From positions 1 to 64,000 of the forward strand of contig JABSOX010000027.1 of assembly GCA_013215655.1 (NCBI GenBank): 64,000 bases of DNA, given 5' to 3'. The notes beneath the pieces were generated by a model. The model did no database searches and had not been told where the DNA came from. It saw only the letters and a list, made by a program, of their open reading frames with translations. The DNA comes from Colwellia sp. Lineage in GTDB: Bacteria; Pseudomonadota; Gammaproteobacteria; Enterobacterales; Alteromonadaceae. The first letter of the stretch is position 1, and every line of letters begins with the position of its first letter. This document shows, one piece after another, positions 45,366 to 54,339 of the stretch. A program made the position numbers and the translations under genes.

Positions 45366-45917
45366 TTAACCTTTTGGCTTCTCTGCAATTATTTGTGCTA
45401 TCGCTTTCTTCGACTGGTTATTTTCACACATCACTACCCCTTCAAAGTGATGATGTATTTTCCAGCCAGAAAAATACTCAAGTAATTCACCTGAATTTAA
45501 CAAAAAAGCAGGATTATAAGGCCGTCCATATTGACTCTGTTTTGTAGTAAAAGTTTCATAAAAAATAAAACCTTCCGGCATAATAGCATTTTTAATTTGT
45601 GCCATTAATGGTCTATGCAAATAATTAAAAACTAAAACTGCCGTATATGCTTCTTTGTTTAATAATTGATGTTGATGTTGTTCAAAATCGATTTGCCAAT
45701 ATTTGGCTAAATGTTCTTTAAGTTTATCATTCACAAAATTACTTTTAACCGTAGCAAGTGCAACATCGCTAATATCAGCAAAAGTAGTTGGAATGTTATT
45801 ATTCACTAAAAACGAACCATTTCGACCTGAACCACAAGCTAAATCTAAAACTGGAAACTGTTGATTAGTTTTCCTTAATAGTGGCAAGTACTTCTCTAAT
45901 AATAATGAATGTGTCAT
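45366..45917 (-). CDS. small class I SAM-dependent methyltransferase in the ovothiol operon
   Basis: 183 residues. The SAM-binding motif I is VLDLACGSGRNGSFL (about residues 23-37), followed by PTTFADISDVALA and a later TAVLVFNYLHRPL. It resembles TehB/thiopurine-type methyltransferases. Its start overlaps the end of the aminotransferase-like gene by four bases (ATGA type), so the two are translationally coupled. Being the last gene of the ovoA unit, it could methylate the thiol-histidine or a related amine. This is inference; general detoxification is the alternative. Confidence 0.8.
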   Translation of the reverse strand: MTHSLLLEKYLPLLRKTNQQFPVLDLACGSGRNGSFLVNNNIPTTFADISDVALATVKSNFVNDKLKEHLAKYWQIDFEQHQHQLLNKEAYTAVLVFNYLHRPLMAQIKNAIMPEGFIFYETFTTKQSQYGRPYNPAFLLNSGELLEYFSGWKIHHHFEGVVMCENNQSKKAIAQIIAEKPKG

Positions 45918-47056
45918 TTATAGACCAAAGGCTGTCGAAGTGATTTTTCTAATGACCTTAAGCCTTGCAAGAAATCTTTTTGCCCTAAACCTAAACGGAA
46001 ATAATTTCCTGATAAACCAAATAAAGAACAAGGTAGAATAAGCAGTCCACTTTTTTCCGCAAGCGTTTTAGCCCAGTCAACAACCGATTGCTCCATTAAT
46101 AACTCAACAACCGCCAGTACACCTGCTTGTGGTGGACACCAACTAAAGTAATCTTCATTGTTATCAATAAACAATTGAAAGTGTTCAATATTTTGTTGGA
46201 TAATATCGTTATTTCGTTTAAATATTTTTTCACTATTATTTAATGCCAACAAGCTAAGCTGCTCATCAATGGCGGAGCAACAAATTGAGCCATAACTTTT
46301 GATAGCCAATAGCTCTTTTAATAACAACGCATTTTTTGTTATTACCCAACCAATACGAAGCCCAGCTAAACCAAAGCTTTTCGCCATTACCGATACAACA
46401 ATACTCTTTTCATAACTCAGATAGTTATGTGACAACGCCAACTTTTGATAATTAGTGGCTTGAGATACATCATCAGCAAGTAAATAACATTGATATTTTT
46501 TAGCTAAAGCTAAAATTTTATCTGCTGTTTGACTATCAACAATACTACCCGTCGGGTTATGCGGTGAATTGATCACAATCATCTTCGTTTTATCGTTGAC
46601 CACATATTCAAGTTGATTAAAGTCTATCTGCCAATTATTTTCAGCACGCAATTCAAGACATTTAACCATTGCACCACTTGCTTTTACCATCGATGTTAGA
46701 GAAGGATAACAAGGTGTAAATACCACTACTTCATCATCCCTTGTTAATAGGGATTTATAAATTGCCGATAATGCCTCCTGTGCACCACAAAAGGTCAGTA
46801 CATTATTATGTTCAAGATCAAAGTCAGCATGGTTAATTTGATTGTGGTAACTAACAATAGCTTTTCTTAATTCAATGTCGCCAAGTAAAGGAGCATAACT
46901 TAAATCAATGTCACCAATAGATTTTTCAGCTAAAGAACACAGTTCATTTACTGTCATCGATTGTGCACAAGAGTTACTTAAATTATGTGTAATCTTGGTT
47001 GTTGTACTTTGGCTAAAAGCGATATGAGCAGGTAACGACAGTTTATATTCATCCAT
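45914..47056 (-). CDS. PLP-dependent class I/II aminotransferase-fold enzyme, OvoB-like
   Basis: A 380-residue fold-type I PLP enzyme. It has NSPHNPTG (about 163-170), an Asp pair in LLADDV (195), the PLP lysine K226 in SVMAKSFGLAGLRIGW and a C-terminal FRLGLG block with the substrate Arg. It begins three bases after ovoA. In ovothiol synthesis a PLP-dependent sulfoxide lyase (OvoB) cleaves the cysteine-histidine sulfoxide made by OvoA. Position and fold make this the candidate. An ordinary aminotransferase is not excluded by sequence alone. Confidence 0.78.
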   Translation of the reverse strand: MDEYKLSLPAHIAFSQSTTTKITHNLSNSCAQSMTVNELCSLAEKSIGDIDLSYAPLLGDIELRKAIVSYHNQINHADFDLEHNNVLTFCGAQEALSAIYKSLLTRDDEVVVFTPCYPSLTSMVKASGAMVKCLELRAENNWQIDFNQLEYVVNDKTKMIVINSPHNPTGSIVDSQTADKILALAKKYQCYLLADDVSQATNYQKLALSHNYLSYEKSIVVSVMAKSFGLAGLRIGWVITKNALLLKELLAIKSYGSICCSAIDEQLSLLALNNSEKIFKRNNDIIQQNIEHFQLFIDNNEDYFSWCPPQAGVLAVVELLMEQSVVDWAKTLAEKSGLLILPCSLFGLSGNYFRLGLGQKDFLQGLRSLEKSLRQPLVYK

Positions 47057-47058
47057 AA

Positions 47059-49218
47059 TTAAGCACTGTTTGCTTTACGCTGCCATATGGTCATATGCGT
47101 ATTAGTAATATTAAAGTTACGTTGGTTTTCTTTCAACACTCTTGAGAGTTCCTGTTGATCAACAAGATTAAAGTGTTGATGTAATTGCTCAGATAAACCG
47201 TCAAAACCACTAAGATTTTCACCATTAACTTTTTTACCACCCAACCACTTTTCTTTAATCGTTTGTTTTTCACTAAAATTATAATCAGAAACTATTATCA
47301 ATAACCCATCAGCAACTAAACGCTGATGAATAGTACTTAAAAATAACTTTGGATCATAATTTTGTTCAATAACATGTTGCGCTAAAATAACTTCGTAGCC
47401 AGTAAATATCGCTTTAAGATTACTCGCATCTCCCTGACTAAAATGCAGTTGATTACCGTCATTAGATAAAGCTAAATCATCAAGAGTAACTTCATTAAAA
47501 CTAACGATGTCACCTTCTATTTCTGATATATAACGTAGTCGTTTGGTATGCTGTAACTTCACACCGTGTTGAATATAACGCGCCGAAAAATCGACACCAT
47601 CAACCATATTGAAAATAGCCGACAACTCAAAACTACAACGACCAACACTACAACCGAGATCTAATATCTTTTGAGTTTTCAAACCATATTTACGACAATA
47701 ATGCACCACGGCTTTGGCTATTTCACGGGGATAATTAGGAACATTAAATAAGCTTTCACCGTAGTGACAGTCTAATTGCTGGCAAATATCTTTTGCTGTT
47801 TCATAACTGTTAGCTTCATTTATAGTTGAACAAGGAGCTTCACTTTCAATATATCGAAAACCCGCGTGTTGAAAAAAGTGTCGTCGAAATGCATACCGTG
47901 ATGATCTAAGTGCTTCATTGCCCGTTGATAACCATGATCCCCCTTTTATAAGATTATGTTTACCGTCAAATGTTGGTGTTGAAAAATCATCATATAAGGG
48001 GTGCACATTAAACCCCTCAAAGCCATCTATCGCTGACTCAGTCCACTGCCAAACATTACCAATAATATCAAAAAAACCATCATTTTCAAATTGTGTAACT
48101 GGACACGATGAAGCATACGATTCCAAATTAATATTGCCCGGCGCATGCTGCCAAGTTGTTAAATCATCTGTTATTTTATCACGTAGGCAATACCACTCAG
48201 CTTCAGTTGGTAATCTCACGTTGCTATTAGCTTGTTGAGCTTTCCAATGACAAAATGCTTTTGCCTCCAAATAATTGGTTTCTACCGGCCAATCATGGGG
48301 CAATGGCATTTCATTAAATAAATTTCGTTGAAAATACTGCTCACCTTTTTTAAACCAAAACTTTGGCATTAAAGGTTTTTTATACGCCAGCCACTGCTTG
48401 CCCTCATCCGTCCAATAACTTTCATCTTGATAACCACCCGCATCAACAAAAGCCATAAACTCATGATTGGAAACTAAATATTTTGATGCTTTAAATGATT
48501 CAACGTCTACATGTTCAGCGCCATATTCATTATCCCAGCCATAGGTTTTATCACTATTTGTTTTTCCCAATATAACTTCTTTACCTGTCACTTCTAATAA
48601 GCTATTGCGAGGAGCATCGCCTGTTATTGCACATGACTGCCAATCATCTGTTGCTGTTAAATGTTTGAGAGGTAACATCCGCATAATCACTGAAGACGTT
48701 TCGATATGAATTCGCTCATGCTCACAGCCCATCAACAATACCCAAGCAAGAGAGTCTTGTTTAATAGGTAATTGCAACTGCATATCATCAATAAGGCTAT
48801 TGATTAACTGATAAACTTGTTGACGATAACCTTTGATTTCAGTCACTTTTGGCCAATCATAATGTTCACTATTTAGATCATCCCAACTCATTTCATCGAC
48901 ACCTACTGCACATATAGCTTCTAGCTTTTTATTTATACGCGTAGTTAGGTATTTACCTAATATTAGTTTGTTAATATAAAAAGTTGCGGTATGACCAAAA
49001 TAAAAAATTAGCGGATGCCGTAAGGATTCTGGACGTAAATAATAAGCACTGTCACAATTAATATGAGCGAATAAAGCGTCATAAGTCAGCCAAGTATTTT
49101 GGAAATATTCTTTTATTTCAGCTCTTTTCGCTGCAATGGAGTTGCCATCTAATAACGGAGGCTTATGTTGTGGTAAAGGTTTGCTTTTTTTTAAGAGCTG
49201 ATTTAAGGATTTATTCAT
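47059..49218 (-). CDS. ovoA: ovothiol synthase OvoA: sulfoxide synthase and thiol-histidine methyltransferase
   Basis: 719 residues in the OvoA three-domain order. A DinB-like domain (about 35-175) holds the iron ligands H76 (FGHTATF) and H167-x3-H171-x-E173 (EHERIHIE). An FGE-sulfatase-like domain (about 205-460) has LPTEAEWYCLR, GNVWQWTES, GGSWLS and RRHFFQHAGFRY. A C-terminal SAM methyltransferase domain starts at ILDLGCSVGRCSF (518-530). OvoA joins cysteine to the histidine imidazole with oxygen as sulfoxide and later N-methylates the thiol product to ovothiol A. It is the second gene of a four-gene unit, 22 bases after the GS-like gene and three before the OvoB-like gene. Confidence 0.93.
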   Translation of the reverse strand: MNKSLNQLLKKSKPLPQHKPPLLDGNSIAAKRAEIKEYFQNTWLTYDALFAHINCDSAYYLRPESLRHPLIFYFGHTATFYINKLILGKYLTTRINKKLEAICAVGVDEMSWDDLNSEHYDWPKVTEIKGYRQQVYQLINSLIDDMQLQLPIKQDSLAWVLLMGCEHERIHIETSSVIMRMLPLKHLTATDDWQSCAITGDAPRNSLLEVTGKEVILGKTNSDKTYGWDNEYGAEHVDVESFKASKYLVSNHEFMAFVDAGGYQDESYWTDEGKQWLAYKKPLMPKFWFKKGEQYFQRNLFNEMPLPHDWPVETNYLEAKAFCHWKAQQANSNVRLPTEAEWYCLRDKITDDLTTWQHAPGNINLESYASSCPVTQFENDGFFDIIGNVWQWTESAIDGFEGFNVHPLYDDFSTPTFDGKHNLIKGGSWLSTGNEALRSSRYAFRRHFFQHAGFRYIESEAPCSTINEANSYETAKDICQQLDCHYGESLFNVPNYPREIAKAVVHYCRKYGLKTQKILDLGCSVGRCSFELSAIFNMVDGVDFSARYIQHGVKLQHTKRLRYISEIEGDIVSFNEVTLDDLALSNDGNQLHFSQGDASNLKAIFTGYEVILAQHVIEQNYDPKLFLSTIHQRLVADGLLIIVSDYNFSEKQTIKEKWLGGKKVNGENLSGFDGLSEQLHQHFNLVDQQELSRVLKENQRNFNITNTHMTIWQRKANSA

Positions 49219-49239
49219 AATGGATAACTTTTAATTGTT

Positions 49240-50376
49240 CTAATTTGCTGTTTTTAACAGGGTATTTTGTTGATAATGTTTTAAAATAGCTCGCTGTAAT
49301 TTATCACCTAGCCTATCTATATATTGAGTATTACTATTTGATCTTACTTGTGATTTTTCTTGCATTAGGTTAATAGCATTACTAAACCAACGGTCTTGAG
49401 CAAACAAACTTATTGCCCCATCATCGCTAGCATTATCATATAAAGATTTAGGTAAATCAGTCGCAAGCTGCTCTTTATTCAATAATAACTCACAACCGCC
49501 TTTACAATAAACCTCAATAGCATCAACTAAATTTAGCAAACCGTAAACTACATTTACATAAGCATTATAAACAAGACTAGATGCACCTAAACGATGTTCA
49601 ATGCGCGCTGTTTTTTGCCAGTCAATTTCAGAAATAATGACTTCGTTAAATTTATTAAATAAAAGAGGTTGTTCACCCATTTTTTGATTATGTTTTCCCA
49701 GTTCTTTATACAAAGCGATACTACCTTGATGCCCCCCTGAAATATCAACTGGCGAACATAATTCTTGCGCTAAACCATAACGTTCTTTTAACGCTAATCG
49801 TTCAAAAGCCTCTTCTTCAGGCAAATATAACAGACAACAAGCAAGGCTGGTATTCATAAAACATTGTTGTAAATATTCACCAAAAGACTTATCTGCGATA
49901 ATATTGTCACCATTCAGGTTGGTCGCACTAATATTCATTTGAATGGCGTTAGGTATATGTACTACGCGATTATCATTAGTAAAAATATTGTTACTACCTA
50001 TCGCAAGTTTCCCTTGATCTCCTGACCAAACAACGGGTTTAATTAATGTTTTTTGAATACCTTGCAATGATAATAAAGAGGGAATATTAGCAATGGCTCG
50101 CGTTAAGTTAGTTGCTTCTTTTAGTGGCGATTGACCATTAAATTTCGAGACATATTCCCATTGATTTTTCCAATATTCAGGAACCAACTCACCATCAATA
50201 TCTAGGTATTGAAACTGCTTATTAATAAGCGCATAGTTTAATGAAAACTTGCTATTATCTGGCGATTGAAAACAGCCTTCCAGTTCAAAATGAATGCTAG
50301 GACGAAAGCCAAGTTGAGTGATATATGCCTGTATGATTATTATTGCTTCTTTGGCTAAAGCATTACACGATTGCAT
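49240..50376 (-). CDS. divergent glutamine-synthetase-like protein heading the ovothiol operon
   Basis: A 378-residue cytoplasmic protein. Three segments recall the GS/gamma-glutamyl ligase superfamily. An E-x-E strand lies near the N-terminus (FELEGCF, E31/E33). AIQMNISATNLNGDN (145-157) sits at the position of the GS MHVHQSLxxxDGxN strand, with the metal or ATP His replaced by Asn. ARIEHRLGASSLVYNAYVNV (258-275) sits where GS has RxExRxPDxSxNPYLAxA. It lacks the usual length and several GS motifs. It precedes ovoA by 22 bases and seems to head the operon. An amide-ligase or glutamyl-transfer role on the thiol-histidine or its precursors is possible but unproven. Confidence 0.55.
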   Translation of the reverse strand: MQSCNALAKEAIIIIQAYITQLGFRPSIHFELEGCFQSPDNSKFSLNYALINKQFQYLDIDGELVPEYWKNQWEYVSKFNGQSPLKEATNLTRAIANIPSLLSLQGIQKTLIKPVVWSGDQGKLAIGSNNIFTNDNRVVHIPNAIQMNISATNLNGDNIIADKSFGEYLQQCFMNTSLACCLLYLPEEEAFERLALKERYGLAQELCSPVDISGGHQGSIALYKELGKHNQKMGEQPLLFNKFNEVIISEIDWQKTARIEHRLGASSLVYNAYVNVVYGLLNLVDAIEVYCKGGCELLLNKEQLATDLPKSLYDNASDDGAISLFAQDRWFSNAINLMQEKSQVRSNSNTQYIDRLGDKLQRAILKHYQQNTLLKTAN

Positions 50377-50497
50377 GAATAAAATTTAGTTAACCTTTAA
50401 AGTATAATTAGCAAAATAAATGACTTAATGATAAATGCATTAATTTCAAAAAAAAGTTTCAACAAACAATTTCAAAATACAGCTTAAAATAAAAACA

Positions 50498-52372
50498 TTA
50501 CCCCATACTATCGATATACATAGTGACGCAATTTTTCCCTTGGTTTTTTGATGAATACAGCGCTTTGTCTGCCTGAACATAAAGTTCTTTTTCATCCAAG
50601 GTACTTTTATTTAAGCTTGAAAAGCCAACACTAACGGTGATATAAAATGCTTGTTGCTGATCCGTTATAAATTGATGTTGACTAATATTACCTAATAATC
50701 GCTCAGCAATAGCTTCACATTGTGATTCATCAATACGAGGTAATATACACAAAAATTCCTCGCCGCCAATACGCCCCATCACATCTTCATTGCGCAGAGT
50801 CATCTGTCCTATCTCAGCAACTTTTTTGATCACTTCATCACCGACAGGATGACCATAATTGTCATTGATTACTTTAAAGTCATCTATATCAAGCAATAGT
50901 ACCGACAGTTTACTTTCTTTAGTCGATTTAGCGTTTAGAATCTTTCTTAAATATTCAAAAATGTAACGACGATTATAGAGCCCTGATAATGAGTCTCTAA
51001 TTGACAATGCCATCACTTTTTTAGTATTTCGCCTTTGTAAAATGAAAGCTCCCATACTGACAAGACTCAAAAATATACCAAAAAACATCAGATAACCTTG
51101 ATGGATATTTTGTTGTTGTTGTTGTTCAATTTTAAGTTGTTGTACCTTATCTCGCTGCTGCAATAAAGATAATTCAATATTTTGCCGTTCAACTCCCATT
51201 GTTGCACGTACTTGCAACAATCTAGACGCTGAGTTATCGATCAATACTTGCGTATATTTTTTATAATAATCAGTCATCAATTCATAAGCTAGACCAAAAT
51301 CACCTTGAGCATAAGCTAATTCACTTAATACTTTGAAAACCTCTAAATGCCACGTTGTGCCAAGCAATTCAGGTAAACTGTCAAAAATACCTATCGCTTT
51401 ATTAATAGCTATTTCGGCTTTATCAAATTCATTTAATGCAATCAGACAACTCGCCTGTCGCTTATAAAGCTCAGCATTATAATCAATAATGCCCTTGAGG
51501 CTTAATGCTTGTTCTATTACGAATAAAGCACGTTCACAAAAGCCTCGTTCTGCCAATGTCATCCCTAAAGCATATGCACCATGAAAAGTAATTTCGACAT
51601 TAGGCACATACAACATTTTCTTTTGATAAAGTTCAAAATATTCAATTGCTAAATCATATTTCTGCCAGTATCGATAGCTCGCAGCAATACCATAAATCGC
51701 TTCGGCAATATGAGCGCGATAGCCAAGTTGTTCATAAGTATCCAATGCTTTTTCATAATAGGTAATCGATTTTTCGTATTCACGCATATAACCATAAATT
51801 GCCCCATAAGTTTCATTAATTGCGGCAACTAAAAAGTGGTCTTCTAAAGCAAAAGCTTGTAAATACGCTTCTTGTAAATCAATCAATGATGTTTCAAACA
51901 GCTCATTAAGCCCATGGGTATAAGCAAGCTCTAATTTACCTTGAACATAAAGCTGATTTAAGTTCTTTTCACGCGCCTGTCGTAACGCCTTAGTTAAGTA
52001 ATGTTCTGACTTTGCATATTCAACATTTAAGCGCGCGGCAATGCCTGCATAAACATTCAAACGACTGATAATTTCTATCGGTGTTTCTTGATCAACAAGT
52101 TGTTGTGCATCAGCAACTGTATTTTTAAATTCACCAAAAAAATATAATAAATGTTCACTTTGTGCTTTATTTAATAACCACCACAATTGTTGTTCAATAT
52201 TCATGGCTGAAAACGTTTTTTCTAAGGTCAGTAGTTTTTGATAAGTTAACCAAGGTTCACGACGAATATCATCGTCCATAGTGACAGTATTTAATGATGA
52301 TTGTGCTTCACTTATCGGCACTACTAGGCAGCAGATAGCCATTAATGAAACGATGAAGACCTTGAAATTCAT
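50498..52372 (-). CDS. TPR-repeat diguanylate cyclase (GGDEF protein)
   Basis: 624 residues. A signal or anchor segment (VFIVSLMAICCLVVPISEA) leads into a large periplasmic region of about eight TPR-like helical pairs (for example AIYGYMREYEKSITYYEKALDTYEQLG). A coiled segment (about 385-410) and one membrane helix (YLMFFGIFLSLVSMGAF) follow. The C-terminal GGDEF domain has SGLYNRRYIFEYL and the active motif GRIGGEEFL. The product is probably cyclic di-GMP, made in response to something bound by the TPR array. An RxxD inhibitory site is not obvious. It stands downstream of the ovothiol unit with its own promoter region. Confidence 0.93.
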   Translation of the reverse strand: MNFKVFIVSLMAICCLVVPISEAQSSLNTVTMDDDIRREPWLTYQKLLTLEKTFSAMNIEQQLWWLLNKAQSEHLLYFFGEFKNTVADAQQLVDQETPIEIISRLNVYAGIAARLNVEYAKSEHYLTKALRQAREKNLNQLYVQGKLELAYTHGLNELFETSLIDLQEAYLQAFALEDHFLVAAINETYGAIYGYMREYEKSITYYEKALDTYEQLGYRAHIAEAIYGIAASYRYWQKYDLAIEYFELYQKKMLYVPNVEITFHGAYALGMTLAERGFCERALFVIEQALSLKGIIDYNAELYKRQASCLIALNEFDKAEIAINKAIGIFDSLPELLGTTWHLEVFKVLSELAYAQGDFGLAYELMTDYYKKYTQVLIDNSASRLLQVRATMGVERQNIELSLLQQRDKVQQLKIEQQQQQNIHQGYLMFFGIFLSLVSMGAFILQRRNTKKVMALSIRDSLSGLYNRRYIFEYLRKILNAKSTKESKLSVLLLDIDDFKVINDNYGHPVGDEVIKKVAEIGQMTLRNEDVMGRIGGEEFLCILPRIDESQCEAIAERLLGNISQHQFITDQQQAFYITVSVGFSSLNKSTLDEKELYVQADKALYSSKNQGKNCVTMYIDSMG

Positions 52373-52520
52373 TTTTCTAAAAAATCCGTGTAGTAAGAAG
52401 AAAACCCTAATAACTAATATTATTATAGATGCCCGTTAGCAATCAAGGTAGATGTTTCAAGTACTCTGAAAAATAAAGGGGCTTTAAGCAATGACATACC
52501 TATTGGCTTAGTAAGATTAA

Positions 52521-52541
52521 CCTCTATTTTTACAATAGAGG
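52521..52541 (-). terminator. stem-loop after the PhoH-family gene
   Basis: Perfect 8-base stem CCTCTATT (52521-52528) and AATAGAGG (52534-52541) with a 5-base loop. On the minus strand it lies 15 bases past the phoH stop and is followed by TTAATCTT, a weak U tail. Confidence 0.6.
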
Positions 52542-52556
52542 CTAGCCCACATTCCT

Positions 52557-53936
52557 TTATAGGTTTTCTTCAGCAAATGAAGCCAGGCGACTTCTCACTA
52601 CACCATTTAAATTAATGGTACTACTACCGGGAAAGTCCTTAAAACGTTCCACAATATAAGTTAGCCCTGAGGTAACTGCGGTTAAATAATTACTGTCAAT
52701 TTGTGCTAAGTTTCCTGAACAAACTAGTTTAGTACCTTCACCACAACGCGTAATAATGGTTTTCAATTGTGACGCTGTTAGGTTTTGGCATTCATCTAAC
52801 AAAACTAAAGAGTTTTGAATACTGCGACCACGCATAAAGTTGACCGATTTAAATTGGATATTTGCTTTCTCCATAATGTAATCCAAACTGCCATTCATGT
52901 TTTCGTCTTGTTTATGAAGTACTTCCAATGAATCGGTAATTGCCGCCAGCCATGGCGCCATTTTTTCTTCTTCAGTGCCGGGTAAAAAACCGATCGACTC
53001 GGCTATTTCTGGTGTACTGCGGGTAACAATAACCTTGTCATATAGACCTCGTTCAATCACTTGTTCTAATGCAGAAGCCAATGCTAACAAGGTTTTACCA
53101 CAACCAGCAGGTCCGGTTAAAATAACCAAATCAATAGTAGGGTCTAACAAAGCATCCAATGCCATACCTTGATAAATATTTTTTGGATGAATCCCCCATG
53201 CTTGTTTTGCCATCAATCGCTCACGTGATAAATCGGCTATAGCGAGTTTATCATCATCCCAACCAGTCACTTTGCCGGCAAAATGTTCAGTATCATCAAT
53301 AATGTACTCATTCATATAACTATTAGGCAAAACATCTTTTTTGACATAATGAGTAGTATTGCGACCTTCTGTTTCACTTTCACATTGATCAATATGCTGC
53401 CAAAAATCACCCTCAAACTTATGATAGCCCTTGGTTAAAAATTGTATATCGTCAATTAACTGATCCGTTCGATAATCTTCAGTATGTGCTAAACCGGCGC
53501 CCTTAGCTTTAAGACGCATGTTGATATCTTTAGTGACTAAAACCACTTTTTTGGTTGGATTTTCAGTTTGCAGATGAATAGCGGAATTAATAATGCGATT
53601 ATCATTTTCATTAAACGATAATGTCCCTGCGGTTTGCTCTATGGTGTAATCATTAAATATCGACAAACAACCACTAGGGTGATCATCATCGGTTTGTGGT
53701 AATTTAACCCCGGCAAGAACTTCTTCTGGGCTAGCATCTACCAGGGTATCCTCAAGTGCTCTGATCGCGACACGCGCATCACGACTAACATCTTTACGTC
53801 TGTCTTTAATGGAGTCGAGTTCTTCAAGTACCGTCATCGGCACAACAACATCATGTTCTTTGAAAGATAAAAAAGCGAAAGGTGCGTGCAATAAGATATT
53901 GGTATCTAAGATATAAATAATTTTTTCATCAGTCAT
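52557..53936 (-). CDS. PIN-PhoH fusion ATPase/ribonuclease-like protein
   Basis: 459 residues. An N-terminal PIN domain starts with IIYILDTNILLHAP and has acidic residues at TVLEELDSIK and NDNRIINSAI. The PhoH ATPase domain has Walker A LTGPAGCGKTLLAL and the acidic strand SLVLLDECQNLTASQ. PIN-PhoH proteins (YlaK type) are thought to be RNA helicase/nucleases, sometimes with phosphate or stress regulation. It is divergent from rapA across a 403-base gap that contains an FNR-type box. Confidence 0.92.
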   Translation of the reverse strand: MTDEKIIYILDTNILLHAPFAFLSFKEHDVVVPMTVLEELDSIKDRRKDVSRDARVAIRALEDTLVDASPEEVLAGVKLPQTDDDHPSGCLSIFNDYTIEQTAGTLSFNENDNRIINSAIHLQTENPTKKVVLVTKDINMRLKAKGAGLAHTEDYRTDQLIDDIQFLTKGYHKFEGDFWQHIDQCESETEGRNTTHYVKKDVLPNSYMNEYIIDDTEHFAGKVTGWDDDKLAIADLSRERLMAKQAWGIHPKNIYQGMALDALLDPTIDLVILTGPAGCGKTLLALASALEQVIERGLYDKVIVTRSTPEIAESIGFLPGTEEEKMAPWLAAITDSLEVLHKQDENMNGSLDYIMEKANIQFKSVNFMRGRSIQNSLVLLDECQNLTASQLKTIITRCGEGTKLVCSGNLAQIDSNYLTAVTSGLTYIVERFKDFPGSSTINLNGVVRSRLASFAEENL

Positions 53937-54339
53937 ATAGGCATTCCTAGCAAAAGTGACAAATTATTAGCCAGACTGAGTGATAAATATTAGTGCTATT
54001 CAACTCAGAGAACTAGCTAAGCCAAAATTTTATATACTACAAAAATCATGAGTCCTTTGAGTTGAGTTAATAACCACTTTGCCAGTTTACTTAAGCGCTG
54101 GCAAGTAAGATCTTTGATCTAAATCAAAGCTAAATAAATTGCTTTTAAATTTATCTGTACTACGTAAATAAGACCCGTTAATCAACTATTCAATTTCCAA
54201 ACATTATTTTTATTTCTTTCAGTATTTTCGTTAGATAATATTTTCAGAAGTTTTTGATGATCACATCTATTATTAGCGTTATTATAGCGCCCTTTTTTTC
54301 AGCCATATTATTGGTTTTAGCTAAATTGGAGTTTCGTAT
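53937..54339. other. intergenic region of 403 bases with inverted repeats
   Basis: No coding frame is seen. It carries an FNR-type palindrome (54112-54129) and a second inverted repeat TTGCCAG (54079-54085) / CTGGCAA (54098-54104) with a 12-base loop. It must contain the promoters of the divergent PhoH-family gene and rapA. A GGAG site precedes the rapA ATG. Confidence 0.5.
54112..54129. promoter_or_regulatory. perfect FNR/Anr-type box TTGATCTAAATCAA
   Basis: TTGAT-CTAA-ATCAA (54114-54127) matches the FNR consensus TTGAT-N4-ATCAA without a mismatch, and the palindrome extends one base pair further and then another (CTTTGAT/ATCAAAG, 54112-54118 and 54123-54129). It lies 178 bases from the PhoH-gene start and 213 from rapA. 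If centred at -41.5, transcription would begin near 54162 on plus or near 54079 on minus. Confidence 0.6.

Noticed and set aside
45302-45547. 81-codon plus-strand frame over the 3' end of the ovothiol operon
   Set aside because: Most of it is antisense to the methyltransferase gene, and its composition is typical of a shadow frame.
52521-52541. Considered as an rRNA- or tRNA-like fold rather than a terminator
   Set aside because: Only a simple 8-base stem is present; no cloverleaf or conserved arms are seen.
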